Source: CAYUKK01 sp964445305 (lineage in GTDB: Bacteria; Acidobacteriota; Aminicenantia; Aminicenantales; UBA8522). Taken from it: a DNA stretch of 15,220 nt. The position numbers were made by a program, and so were the translations under genes. Location of the stretch: NCBI GenBank assembly GCA_964445305.1, contig CAYUKK010000126.1, positions 1-15,220 of the forward strand. Reading direction: 5' to 3'. This document shows positions 7,426 to 14,617 of this stretch, in pieces; position 1 is the stretch's first letter; every line of letters starts with the position of its first letter. The notes under the pieces were generated by a model that worked only from the letters and a program-made list of their open reading frames with translations, was not told where the DNA came from and ran no database searches.

Positions 7426-8319
7426 TCATCCCAGGAGTTGCTTGGCCGTCTTTGGAATGTCAGCGATGGACTCGACGACGTGAACGCCGGCCTCGCGAAG
7501 CCGTCTGACTTTGGTTTCGTAGGAGCCGCGGGAGCCCTCGACGATAGCCCCGGCATGGGAAAAACGCGTCCCCGACTTGGCCGCCCTGCCGCCCACAAAA
7601 GCGATGATCGGCTTGGTAATTTTTCCCTCCTCGATGGAATCTGCCACCCGTTCCTCCTGGGTCGTCCCGATTTCACCGAAAAGAACGGCCAGCCTGGTCT
7701 CCGGGTCCTTCTCGAAAAGCTCCATGACCTCGGGAAGGGAGAGGCCGACGATGGCGTCGCCACCGACGTGGATAATCGTCGTCTGGCCTATGCCGGCCTG
7801 GGTGAGATAGTAGGAAATGGCTGAGGTCATGCCGCCGCTCCGGGAGCTCACTCCGACGGGGCCGGGCTTGAACCATTCTCTGGCCCGCTCAGCGCGACCA
7901 CCGATCATCCCGAGGACTGCCTGGCCGGGACTGATGAGGCCAAGGGTGTTGGGACCGACAAAGCGGGCGCCCTTCTCGCTCGCTCGCGCCGCAATCTCGA
8001 GGACGTCGTGGATGGGCACGCGGTCGGGAACGATGACGAGGAGCTTCACGCCGGCATCGATGGCTTCAAGAGCCGCGTTCTTGACCAGGGCGGCCGGAAC
8101 GAAAATGACGCTCACATCGACCGGCCCTTCTTTTTCCCACGCCTGGGCCACGGAATCAAAAACGGGGACACCGTAGACTTCCTGGCCGCCGCGGCCGGGC
8201 GTGACACCCGCCACCAGGTTCGTCCCATAATCCTTCATCAACTGAGTCCGAACCATCCCCTCCCGGCCAGTGATGCCCTGGATGATGACCCGCGTGTTCT
8301 TATCTACTAGAATAGCCAT
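7426..8319 (-). CDS. Succinyl-CoA synthetase alpha-like acyl-CoA ligase subunit
   Basis: This 297-residue protein has the full SucD layout: an N-terminal CoA-binding Rossmann domain (IIQGITGREG near residue 12, TPGRGG) and a C-terminal ligase domain with the phospho-histidine motif HAGAI, His255. Family members phosphorylate this His while joining CoA to a carboxylate at the cost of ATP or GTP. The usual GPNCPG segment of SucD reads GPNTLG here, with the Cys replaced. That hints at a substrate other than succinate, such as citrate or malate. The ATG at 8319 has a GGCGGAG site just upstream. It sits between the beta subunit (70 nt upstream) and the lyase-like gene. I infer a two-subunit citryl-CoA synthetase-like ligase; ordinary succinyl-CoA synthetase remains possible. 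Confidence 0.87.
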   Translation of the reverse strand: MAILVDKNTRVIIQGITGREGMVRTQLMKDYGTNLVAGVTPGRGGQEVYGVPVFDSVAQAWEKEGPVDVSVIFVPAALVKNAALEAIDAGVKLLVIVPDRVPIHDVLEIAARASEKGARFVGPNTLGLISPGQAVLGMIGGRAERAREWFKPGPVGVSSRSGGMTSAISYYLTQAGIGQTTIIHVGGDAIVGLSLPEVMELFEKDPETRLAVLFGEIGTTQEERVADSIEEGKITKPIIAFVGGRAAKSGTRFSHAGAIVEGSRGSYETKVRRLREAGVHVVESIADIPKTAKQLLG

Positions 8320-8364
8320 TTTTCTCCGCCTTGAGGAGTGGCCGCAATAATACTTTTCCGATAG

Positions 8365-8370
8365 ATTATA
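8365..8370 (-). promoter_or_regulatory. Possible internal -10 box upstream of the ligase alpha gene
   Basis: The 70-nt gap at 8320-8389 is strikingly AT-rich compared with its surroundings. It holds a perfect TATAAT on the minus strand, about 45 nt before the alpha-subunit ATG. No good -35 box lies at 16-18 nt (TAATTA or GTAATT). It may be a weak internal promoter or simply an unstructured spacer. Confidence 0.25.
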
Positions 8371-8389
8371 TAGAAATAGTATATTTTAA

Positions 8390-9979
8390 TTACGGTATTC
8401 CCTCCCCTCCGGATTTTCTGGCTTTTTCTTTCTTTATGATTTTTTCCCGGTACTCCTTGAGCCCGGGAATCGGAAGCTCTATCACCATCGCCTTCTGTTC
8501 ATGGAAAGTGCAGAAGATCTCGCAGGCCAGGCACTCCGTGCATTTGCCTCGCCTCGCTTCTTCCTCCGAAACGGCCAGCATAGGCTTTCCCGCCTCAAGT
8601 TTGAGGATTTTAGCGGCGCAGGCCTCGACACAACCCTTGCTCCGGCAGCCGGAACACCGGCTGTGGTCGATAGACAGCCGGCCCGTCATGGTTTCAAAAG
8701 CATAAGCGTCGGCAGGGATTTCCGGGTCAACCATCGGCTTAATTTCATGAACCAAGGACGGGTGACGGAGAAAAAGCTCCTCCAGCCGGCTGGCACAGAA
8801 CTCCGGAGAATCATCGCGACCATAGCCCTCGACCGTCGCCAGAATGTTCTGGAGATAAGTCTTGAGGATCTCGATTGCCTTTTCCTCAAAATTCCCGCCC
8901 AGCCGGATGACGGCGGGAATGGCCAGGTTTTCCTCATTAAAGGCTTTGACCAAGCCGCGGGCCGAATGGTACTGTTCCTGGCTGGCTACACCCGAACCCG
9001 AGGCGAAATACCCCCTTATTCCGGGCTGGGAGAGGATGATTTTGGCAGCGCGGTAGACCTTGCTCGCTGGCGGGTTGCCGCTCGTGTCGCAGTAGTTGGC
9101 CAGCTTGAAGCCTCGCTTGAGCACAGCGTCCATGGACATCATCGAGCCGCCGCCGCCAGCGCCGTGGAAGCCGATGTACTTCTCACCATCCGGGACGACC
9201 TCGACCATCTGGAAGAAGTAGAAAGTCCCCCGGTGGTCCTTTTCTTCAACCCGGTAGGCAATTTTCTCGAGCTCAGTCGGCGGCCGGTCAAATTCCCTGG
9301 CCACTTCGATGCCAAGCTCGGGATGCCGGTAGACAGCGTAATCATCGATGACGATGTGGCAATCAGCGGCCAAGATGCGGCCGTCTTCGGTTAGCACAAG
9401 CGGGTTGATCTCGGCTGAGCGCGCCTCGTTCGAGCGTGTCACCTGGTAAAGCCGAGTCAGAAGGTCGGCCAACTTGATCAGGGCATTTCCACTCATCCCC
9501 ACCCTGATGAGCATATTGCGGGCCTCATACTCAGGAAAACCTTTGAGGACATCGATGGGCAGGCGGGCGACTTTGTCCGGATGGAGCCGGGCCATCTCCT
9601 CGATTCCTGAGCCTCCGGCAGGGCTGAAAACGATGAGCGGCCGCTTGAGGGCATCATCAAGAACGATGCCGGCGAAATACTCGGCCTTGATGGCCAGCTT
9701 TTCCTCGACAAGGATTCTGTCAACGATGAAGTTACCGACTTTCATCCCCAGAAGCTGGCGGGCCTTCGCCTCAGCTTCAGCCGGGGTCGCGGCAAACTGG
9801 ATGCCGCCCAGCTTGGCCCTGCCTGTCATCCAGACTTGAATTTTGAGGACCACGGGCTTGCCGATTTTCTCGGCAAGCTGGCGGGCTTCCTCCGGTGTCG
9901 AGGCGACACTCCCTTCCGGAACTGGAATTCCTCCCTGCCTCAGGAGAGCTTTGCTCTGGTACTCAAACAGCCTGGCCAT
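8390..9979 (-). CDS. SucC-like acyl-CoA ligase beta subunit fused to a 2[4Fe-4S] ferredoxin domain
   Basis: This 529-residue protein starts with an ATP-grasp domain (residues 1-230: VVLKIQV, GRAKLGG, metal site AEINPL). A SucC-type CoA-ligase domain follows, with the loop GFHGAGGGGSMMSMD and YCDTSGNPPASKVYRAAKI. It forms a ligase with the downstream alpha subunit. Normal SucC ends near 388 residues; here about 45 linker residues lead into a C-terminal ferredoxin domain (436-500). That domain has eight cysteines: 442, 445, 450, 454 (CX2CX4CX3C) and 480, 483, 486, 490 (CX2CX2CX3C), enough for two 4Fe-4S clusters. The end is lysine-rich. No stop or frameshift separates the parts, so the fusion is real in this sequence. 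It is the first gene of the six-gene operon, with a likely promoter at 10001-10030. The role of the clusters is unknown. Confidence 0.88.
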   Translation of the reverse strand: MARLFEYQSKALLRQGGIPVPEGSVASTPEEARQLAEKIGKPVVLKIQVWMTGRAKLGGIQFAATPAEAEAKARQLLGMKVGNFIVDRILVEEKLAIKAEYFAGIVLDDALKRPLIVFSPAGGSGIEEMARLHPDKVARLPIDVLKGFPEYEARNMLIRVGMSGNALIKLADLLTRLYQVTRSNEARSAEINPLVLTEDGRILAADCHIVIDDYAVYRHPELGIEVAREFDRPPTELEKIAYRVEEKDHRGTFYFFQMVEVVPDGEKYIGFHGAGGGGSMMSMDAVLKRGFKLANYCDTSGNPPASKVYRAAKIILSQPGIRGYFASGSGVASQEQYHSARGLVKAFNEENLAIPAVIRLGGNFEEKAIEILKTYLQNILATVEGYGRDDSPEFCASRLEELFLRHPSLVHEIKPMVDPEIPADAYAFETMTGRLSIDHSRCSGCRSKGCVEACAAKILKLEAGKPMLAVSEEEARRGKCTECLACEIFCTFHEQKAMVIELPIPGLKEYREKIIKKEKARKSGGEGIP

Positions 9980-10000
9980 CCTTGCTTTCCTTGGAAAATT

Positions 10001-10030
10001 ATGTTACGGAAATAGCCGAAACAAAGTCAA
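10001..10030 (-). promoter_or_regulatory. Candidate promoter of the CoA-ligase/lyase operon
   Basis: On the minus strand TTGACT (10030-10025) is followed after 18 nt by TAACAT (10006-10001). Transcription starting near 9994 would leave a leader of only about 15 nt, just enough for the AAGGA site at 9992-9988. An inverted repeat, AGCCG (10014-10018) and CGGCT (10037-10041), flanks the -35 box and could be an operator. Both calls rest on sequence match alone. Confidence 0.4.
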
Positions 10031-10144
10031 CGAAAACGGCTGACGCTTCTCGAGGCACGGTTCCTACCTTCGGTTCACAGCTTGCCGCTATTATCCAGTC
10101 AGAACTCTTTCCTGTCAAGAAATATGCGGCTCTGGAGCGGAATA

Positions 10145-10173
10145 TTGACATTTTCTCAAGTCCAGGATTATAT
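10145..10173 (+). promoter_or_regulatory. Sigma70-type promoter for the M16 peptidase pair
   Basis: A perfect TTGACA (10145-10150) is followed by TTATAT (10168-10173) with a 17-nt spacer, or TATATT with an 18-nt spacer. The predicted start near 10181 gives a leader of about 147 nt that contains the hairpin at 10243-10261. Confidence 0.55.
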
Positions 10174-10242
10174 TCCCTAACCGATATTGCCTAACGAAAT
10201 TAGAAAAAAGCCGAGAAACCCTTCCCTTTTCGCCGGCAATTT

Positions 10243-10261
10243 CTGTGGCCTGAGGCCACGG
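10243..10261 (+). promoter_or_regulatory. Hairpin in the 5' leader of the M16 operon
   Basis: GTGGCC (10245-10250) and GGCCAC (10254-10259) form a perfect 6-bp stem with a TGA loop. It extends by a T-G wobble and a C-G pair. No T-run follows on either strand, so it is not a standard terminator; an mRNA-stabilising or attenuation role is possible. Confidence 0.4.
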
Positions 10262-10327
10262 ATAGTGTCCAGGGGGAAGAGGCAGGCCCGAAAAAGAGTC
10301 ACCATGACGTGATGAGGAGGTGAGCCG

Positions 10328-11815
10328 ATGGATTTTAAGCGCCTTTCTCTTTTCACCCTGATCTTGCTCTTCGGCCTTGTTTTCTTACCTCCCGCTTCGG
10401 CGGAGATTCAGCTCGACGTCAAGGAGCACGTCCTGGCCAACGGGATGAAAATCCTGATGATTCCCAAGCCCGGTGTGCCTCGGGTCGTCTGCCATGTTTA
10501 CTACAAAGTCGGCTCCATCAATGAAATGCCAGGGGTAACAGGAATTGCCCACGTTCATGAGCACATGATGTTCAAGGGAACAAAGATGATGGGGGTGACG
10601 GATTTCGAGGCTGATGATGCTATCAACCGGCAGATTGACGAGCTCATGGAGAAAATCTATCGGGAAAAGTATTGGAAAAGGGACGGCGACCAGAAGAAGA
10701 TTGCCGAGTGGCAAAAGCAAGTTGACGAGCTCGTCAAGGAAGAAAAAAAGTTTATCCTGAAAGACCATCTCTGGGAAACATACATGAAGAACGGTGGTAC
10801 CCAGCTCAACGCTTCCACCTCGGATGAAGTCACGGGTTATTATGTCACTCTTCCATCCAACAAAGTCGAACTCCAGATGCTCCTTGAATCCGACCGGATG
10901 ATCAACGCCTACTTCAGGGAATTCTACTCGGAAAAAGATGTCGTCATGGAAGAGCGCCGCCTCAGCGAAAACAGGCCCGGTTTCTACTTCAACGAGCAGG
11001 TTCGGGCGGCCTTTTTCGCTGCTTCGCCCTATCACTGGAACGTCATCGGCTGGATGGACGACTTGAAGAAGATGACGAAAAAGGACCTCATCTCCTTCCA
11101 CAACAAATTCTATGTTCCCAATAACGCTGTGGCCGTCTATGTCGGCGATTTCAAGCCCGAGGAAATCATCCGCTTGGCCGAAAAATACTTTGGCCCCATC
11201 CCCCGGGGAGAGGATATCGAGCCTATCCGGACGACAGAACCACCCCCGTACTCCCACAAGAGGCTCTATGGCGAGGGGCCAGGCGCTCCGAACCTTTCTC
11301 TTTGGTTCCACATCCCGCCCGATGGTCATCCCGACATCCCGGCCCTGGACATCCTGGCCTCCATCTTATCTGGAGAAACGGGTCGTTTGACCAAAATCCT
11401 GGTTCAGGAAAAAGATTTGGCCACAAGAGCCATGGCCATGTCCCGGCCGCAATGGTATGCTGGAGCTTTCACCCTGACCGTCATGCCCAAAACCCAAAAA
11501 GGGGTCAAACCAGAAGATTTGGAAAAGGACCTCTGGGAAGAACTCGAAAAAATAAAGCGAGAGGGAGTGACCGGCGAGGAGCTCCAGAAAGCCAAGAATA
11601 AAACAGAAGCTTCTTTTCTGCGCGGACTTGAATCACCGATGTTCCTGGCCATGCGAATCGGCCGGGCCGAACTCCATCGCGGCTGGCGTTCGCTCATCGA
11701 CGACCTCGAAAAGATAAAGCAGGTGACTTCGGAAGATATTAAAAAAGTTGCGGCCAAGTATTTTGTTAAGGACAATTCGCTTGTCGCCGTTTATTCGCGT
11801 GGCCCGGAAAGATAA
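10328..11815 (+). CDS. Exported M16 zinc metallopeptidase, catalytic subunit
   Basis: This 495-residue peptidase is exported: residues 1-25 form a signal peptide ending ASA. The inverted zinc motif HXXEH is HVHEH (His75, Glu78, His79), and the distal ligand is Glu209 in EKDVVMEE, with Glu202 also kept. Between the motif and the NAST segment (161-164) lies a charged, probably coiled-coil insertion of about 55 residues (96-150) that M16 enzymes usually lack. In the C-terminal half, the Arg/Tyr pair that binds substrate in M16B enzymes is replaced: the segment reads LVQEKDLAT, with Val and Thr at those places. It therefore probably needs the next gene product, 12 nt downstream of its stop, to form a working heterodimer in the periplasm. 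The start has AGGAGG 7 nt upstream. Confidence 0.92.
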   Translation: MDFKRLSLFTLILLFGLVFLPPASAEIQLDVKEHVLANGMKILMIPKPGVPRVVCHVYYKVGSINEMPGVTGIAHVHEHMMFKGTKMMGVTDFEADDAINRQIDELMEKIYREKYWKRDGDQKKIAEWQKQVDELVKEEKKFILKDHLWETYMKNGGTQLNASTSDEVTGYYVTLPSNKVELQMLLESDRMINAYFREFYSEKDVVMEERRLSENRPGFYFNEQVRAAFFAASPYHWNVIGWMDDLKKMTKKDLISFHNKFYVPNNAVAVYVGDFKPEEIIRLAEKYFGPIPRGEDIEPIRTTEPPPYSHKRLYGEGPGAPNLSLWFHIPPDGHPDIPALDILASILSGETGRLTKILVQEKDLATRAMAMSRPQWYAGAFTLTVMPKTQKGVKPEDLEKDLWEELEKIKREGVTGEELQKAKNKTEASFLRGLESPMFLAMRIGRAELHRGWRSLIDDLEKIKQVTSEDIKKVAAKYFVKDNSLVAVYSRGPER

Positions 11816-11827
11816 GGAGGGATGGCC

Positions 11828-13291
11828 ATGAAAAAATGCCTTATTTTTGCGGTGCTTATCGTCGTCTCGTTTCCCAGCTTTGTCTTTTCTCAAGTCACCA
11901 GGCCAGAAGACCTGAAGTTCCCCCTTCTCAAGTACGAGCCCCCTCATCCATCTAGCTTCCGAGTCGTGCTCGGTGCCGGCCTGCGGGGATATTTTCGCGA
12001 AGAACGAAGTCTGCCCCTTGTCAATATCAGGGCTCTCATCCATTGCGGAAGTCTCTATGTTCCCAAAGAAAAGGCAGGCTTGGATTCCCTTCTCTCTGAG
12101 TGCTTGATTAAGGGTGGCACCAAGACCAAAACGGGCTCGACGATCGAGGAAAGGGTGGATTTTCTCGGCGGAACGTTGAACTTCTCGGTGGAGGAAAGGG
12201 TCGCCACCCTTTCCATGTCGGTTTTGAGTAAAGACATCGATGAGGGCCTGGATATTTTCTTTGACGTGTTGATGAACCCGGAATTCAGGGAGGAGAGTCT
12301 TAAATTAGCTAAGGGCAGAGTCATCGAACAGTTGCAGACAGCCAATGATAACCCCAGTTCAGTCCTGGCCAGGGAATACCAGAAAATCCTCTACGGAGAA
12401 CACCCTTTAACTCATCAGGCGACCAAGGCCACAGTCGAGAGCATTACCCAGGCCGACCTCAAGGCTTTCCACGCGAAGTACTTCTTCCCTAAGAACATCA
12501 TCCTGGCTGCGGCGGGCGATTTCCGCCGTGAGGAGCTCAAGAACAAAATCAACAAGCTGACCTCCCGCTGGCCCAACAAGCCTCTCTCCTTTCCAAATAT
12601 CAGCAAAAATTTTCCAGAGCCTGAACCGGGCGTTTACTTCGTCCAGAAAAAAATTAACCAGGGCTATATCTCCCTTGGCCATCTGGGAATCGAGGACACC
12701 AACCCTGATTACTTCGCCGTTCAGGTGATGAATTTCATCCTCGGTGGGGGGAGTTTCACCTCCAGAATTACGTCCAAAGTCCGTTCGGACGAGGGGCTCG
12801 CCTACAATACGGGCAGCCGATTCACTTACCGCTGGGGTTTCCCGGGCACCTTTTCGGGCTATGTCCAGACCAAATCAGAGACGGTGGGTTATGCCATCCA
12901 TTTGATCCAGAGGGAGTTTGAAAGAATCCGCCACGAGCTCGTCGCCGATGCCGAAATGGAAACGGCCATCAACTATTACCTGGAGAGCTTCGCCGACTTC
13001 TTCTCCAGCCCGATTGTGACCATGGTCAATTTTGCCAACCTGGAGATGCAAGGAAAGCCGATGAATTATTACGCGACTTATCGAGATAAGATCAAAGCCG
13101 TGACCAAGGAAAAGGTGATGGAAGTGGCTAAAAAATACATCCAGCCCGAAAAGATGGTCATCGTCATCGTCGGTGACTGGGAGCCGTGCAATAAAGGTTC
13201 AGAAAAATTCCCCTGGCCTCTGGAAAAACTGGGTAAAATCCACCGCGTTCAACTTCTTGATTTAATGACCGGCCAGCTCCTGGAAAATTGA
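11828..13291 (+). CDS. Exported M16-family partner subunit, zinc site lost
   Basis: This 487-residue protein is the non-catalytic partner of the preceding peptidase. I start it at the second of two in-frame ATGs (11828, not 11822). The AAGGAGG site at 11814-11820 lies 7 nt before 11828 but only 1 nt before 11822, and the product then begins MKKC and a clean signal peptide (about residues 1-21). Where HXXEH should be it has LLSEC (88-92): both His are gone. It keeps the Arg319...Tyr326 pair (RSDEGLAY), which in M16B heterodimers contacts the peptide substrate. This complements exactly what the first subunit lacks. The arrangement resembles known bacterial M16B heterodimers with one active and one inactive chain. 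Its 3' end faces a convergent gene 42 nt away, with no clear terminator. Confidence 0.9.
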   Translation: MKKCLIFAVLIVVSFPSFVFSQVTRPEDLKFPLLKYEPPHPSSFRVVLGAGLRGYFREERSLPLVNIRALIHCGSLYVPKEKAGLDSLLSECLIKGGTKTKTGSTIEERVDFLGGTLNFSVEERVATLSMSVLSKDIDEGLDIFFDVLMNPEFREESLKLAKGRVIEQLQTANDNPSSVLAREYQKILYGEHPLTHQATKATVESITQADLKAFHAKYFFPKNIILAAAGDFRREELKNKINKLTSRWPNKPLSFPNISKNFPEPEPGVYFVQKKINQGYISLGHLGIEDTNPDYFAVQVMNFILGGGSFTSRITSKVRSDEGLAYNTGSRFTYRWGFPGTFSGYVQTKSETVGYAIHLIQREFERIRHELVADAEMETAINYYLESFADFFSSPIVTMVNFANLEMQGKPMNYYATYRDKIKAVTKEKVMEVAKKYIQPEKMVIVIVGDWEPCNKGSEKFPWPLEKLGKIHRVQLLDLMTGQLLEN

Positions 13292-13333
13292 AGGGGAAAA
13301 CCCACCGGCCGACGCGAAGTCAAGGGAAAGCCG

Positions 13334-13720
13334 CTACTCGAGCCAAATTTTGACCGTCTCGTCCGTCTCGTAGATTTCAATGAGAGCCATCGGGCCCATG
13401 GCCTTGAGCTCTTTGAAAACAGCTGCCAGGTCGATGTCGCAGCCGCTTTCCCCAACCCGCCAATGCCTATCTTCGACGCAGCGGAACAGAAGCTCCACCA
13501 TGGCGAGGGGGAGGGTCACTTTGACTTTGTCTTTGCCTGTTTTGTTGTCGGTGACGAGAACCTTGAACCATTTGACTTCCTTCCCCACTTCGTAGGCCGG
13601 GTTCTCTTTCACCGCTTTCTTGATCGCCTGGAGGTCATCGCGGCTGTCCGCGATAAGACAAGGCGTCAAGAGGAAGGTGACAAGCACGATTACCAGAAGG
13701 AGCGCCGATGTTTTTTTCAT
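13334..13720 (-). CDS. Small exported protein with a YvlB/LiaX-like domain
   Basis: This 128-residue protein has a signal peptide (residues 1-24, ending LIA). The rest is a short helix plus one domain of about 78 residues (50-128). The pattern, beta strand FKVLVTD, then VKVTLPLAMVELL, then DIDLAAVFKEL, then a closing strand VKIWLE, resembles the domain after the SHOCT-like hairpin in YvlB/LiaX-type envelope-stress proteins. That likeness is from memory of the family pattern. The same domain ends the neighbouring upstream gene. A GAGGAGG site lies 6 nt before the ATG. It follows that gene by 38 nt and probably shares its transcript. Two Cys in the domain (FRCVED, SGCDID) could form a disulfide. 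Function is unknown; a role in envelope sensing is inference. Confidence 0.75.
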   Translation of the reverse strand: MKKTSALLLVIVLVTFLLTPCLIADSRDDLQAIKKAVKENPAYEVGKEVKWFKVLVTDNKTGKDKVKVTLPLAMVELLFRCVEDRHWRVGESGCDIDLAAVFKELKAMGPMALIEIYETDETVKIWLE

Positions 13721-13758
13721 GTCCGTCCTCCTCGGAATTTTTTTCTCAATGCCTGTAT

Positions 13759-14616
13759 TTATTCACGTTCGATCCAGATTTTAATCGTCCTTTCTTTATC
13801 CCTGATTTCGATGATGCTCCCGTGTGTCCGGGTCAGCTCATCGATGATCTTGTCCAGGTCATAGCCTTCAGCCTTTAGGGCCGACCTATCTTTTTCCGGG
13901 ATAGCACTGAGAGCTAAATCGGCCAGAGCCCAGGGGATAGTGATGGAAAGTTCGGGCTCCTTCTGGCCTTCCACATAAACACGAATCTTGAGAACCCTGA
14001 CCTTCCTTTCCTCCCTGCCTCTTTCTACTTCCCTGAGAGAGTCGGGAGAAACACGAAGCAGGGCGATTTTGGCCCTGTCCTGAAGGTCCGGGTCCTTCTC
14101 CCGGTCGAGAATCTCCTTGAGCACGGGGATGGCTTTCGAAGCGACCTGTTTGTCTTTGAGGAGACTCAGCTTGAAGGCAGCGTAGTAGCGGATGACCCGG
14201 TTAGGGCTCTGCAACCTTTCTTCTATCTTGTCGCGGAATCGTTTTTTCTCCCCCTGACTGGAAAGGTCATAGGCTAGATCGATGATCGAAGTTTCTGCCT
14301 CTTCGACGAGGCTCGGAACTTTCTGCGGCCAGCGAAGATACGCCTCGAAAGCGGCCAGGGCTTCTGTTTCCTTCCCCTTTTGCTTGCCCAAGCATTTGGC
14401 CCTGTAGAATGTCGCCTGGCCGGCTAACGGGCTTTCAGGATATTCGGCCAGCAGAAGCTCCAGTTTCTTCTGAGCCTCAGCCCATTTCTCGTCAAAGAGG
14501 AGGAGTTTGGCCTCCTGGAAGATCTTTTCCTCAGCCCGGGACTGGCCGCCGGGTTGAGACCCAAGAAGGCTGACGAGGATGATGCTGAATAAGAAGAACG
14601 CGCCAGCTTTCCTCAC
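13759..14616 (-). CDS. Exported TPR/HEAT-repeat protein with C-terminal YvlB/LiaX-like domain
   Basis: This 285-residue protein has a signal peptide (about residues 1-28, SRA before the mature EEKIF). It continues with TPR-like helices (30-105, with the AEYPESPLAGQATFYRAKC pattern of BamD/YbgF-like repeats) and HEAT-like helices (110-195, RVIRYYAAFKLSLL). A C-terminal domain (205-285) is homologous to that of the downstream small protein: the motifs ITIPWALADLAL, GYDLDKIIDEL, IIEIRD and TIKIWIE align one by one. It starts with GTG 1 nt after the stop of the membrane-protein gene, with GAGG 6 nt upstream, so the two are translationally close and co-transcribed. The repeats suggest protein-protein contact in the periplasm. 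No enzymatic motif is seen. Export and domain layout are reasonably firm; function is not. Confidence 0.78.
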   Translation of the reverse strand: MRKAGAFFLFSIILVSLLGSQPGGQSRAEEKIFQEAKLLLFDEKWAEAQKKLELLLAEYPESPLAGQATFYRAKCLGKQKGKETEALAAFEAYLRWPQKVPSLVEEAETSIIDLAYDLSSQGEKKRFRDKIEERLQSPNRVIRYYAAFKLSLLKDKQVASKAIPVLKEILDREKDPDLQDRAKIALLRVSPDSLREVERGREERKVRVLKIRVYVEGQKEPELSITIPWALADLALSAIPEKDRSALKAEGYDLDKIIDELTRTHGSIIEIRDKERTIKIWIERE

Positions 14617-14617
14617 C

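Larger units (their letters stand above)
9980..10327. other. Divergent intergenic region between the CoA-ligase operon and the M16 genes
   Basis: These 348 nt hold no credible gene. They contain two opposing promoter candidates (minus strand 10001-10030, plus strand 10145-10173). A perfect 6-bp hairpin lies at 10245-10259, and the ribosome binding site AGGAGG at 10315-10320 sits 7 nt before the M16 start codon. No intrinsic terminator is seen. Confidence 0.6.

Noticed and set aside
7392..7763. N-terminal extension of the citryl-CoA-lyase-like protein
   Set aside because: The frame is open upstream to 7763, but the extension is a Pro/Ser/Arg-rich shadow of the ligase alpha gene, and a strong AAGGAGGTG site sits just before the ATG at 7391.
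6612..9979. Split ATP-citrate lyase (aclAB)
   Set aside because: The ligase and lyase parts are separate SucC-, SucD- and citryl-CoA-lyase-sized proteins, not the fused AclA layout; the two-enzyme citryl-CoA synthetase/lyase arrangement fits better.
10385..11329. Long minus-strand open frame opposite the first M16 gene
   Set aside because: It is a shadow of a clear M16 coding sequence with intact motifs and has no recognisable domain or ribosome site.
11822..11827. Upstream ATG of the second M16 gene
   Set aside because: It lies only 1 nt after the Shine-Dalgarno site; the ATG at 11828 has proper spacing.
13292..13333. Bidirectional terminator between the second M16 gene and the small exported protein gene
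   Set aside because: Only a 3-bp GGG/CCC pairing is visible and there is no T-run on either strand.
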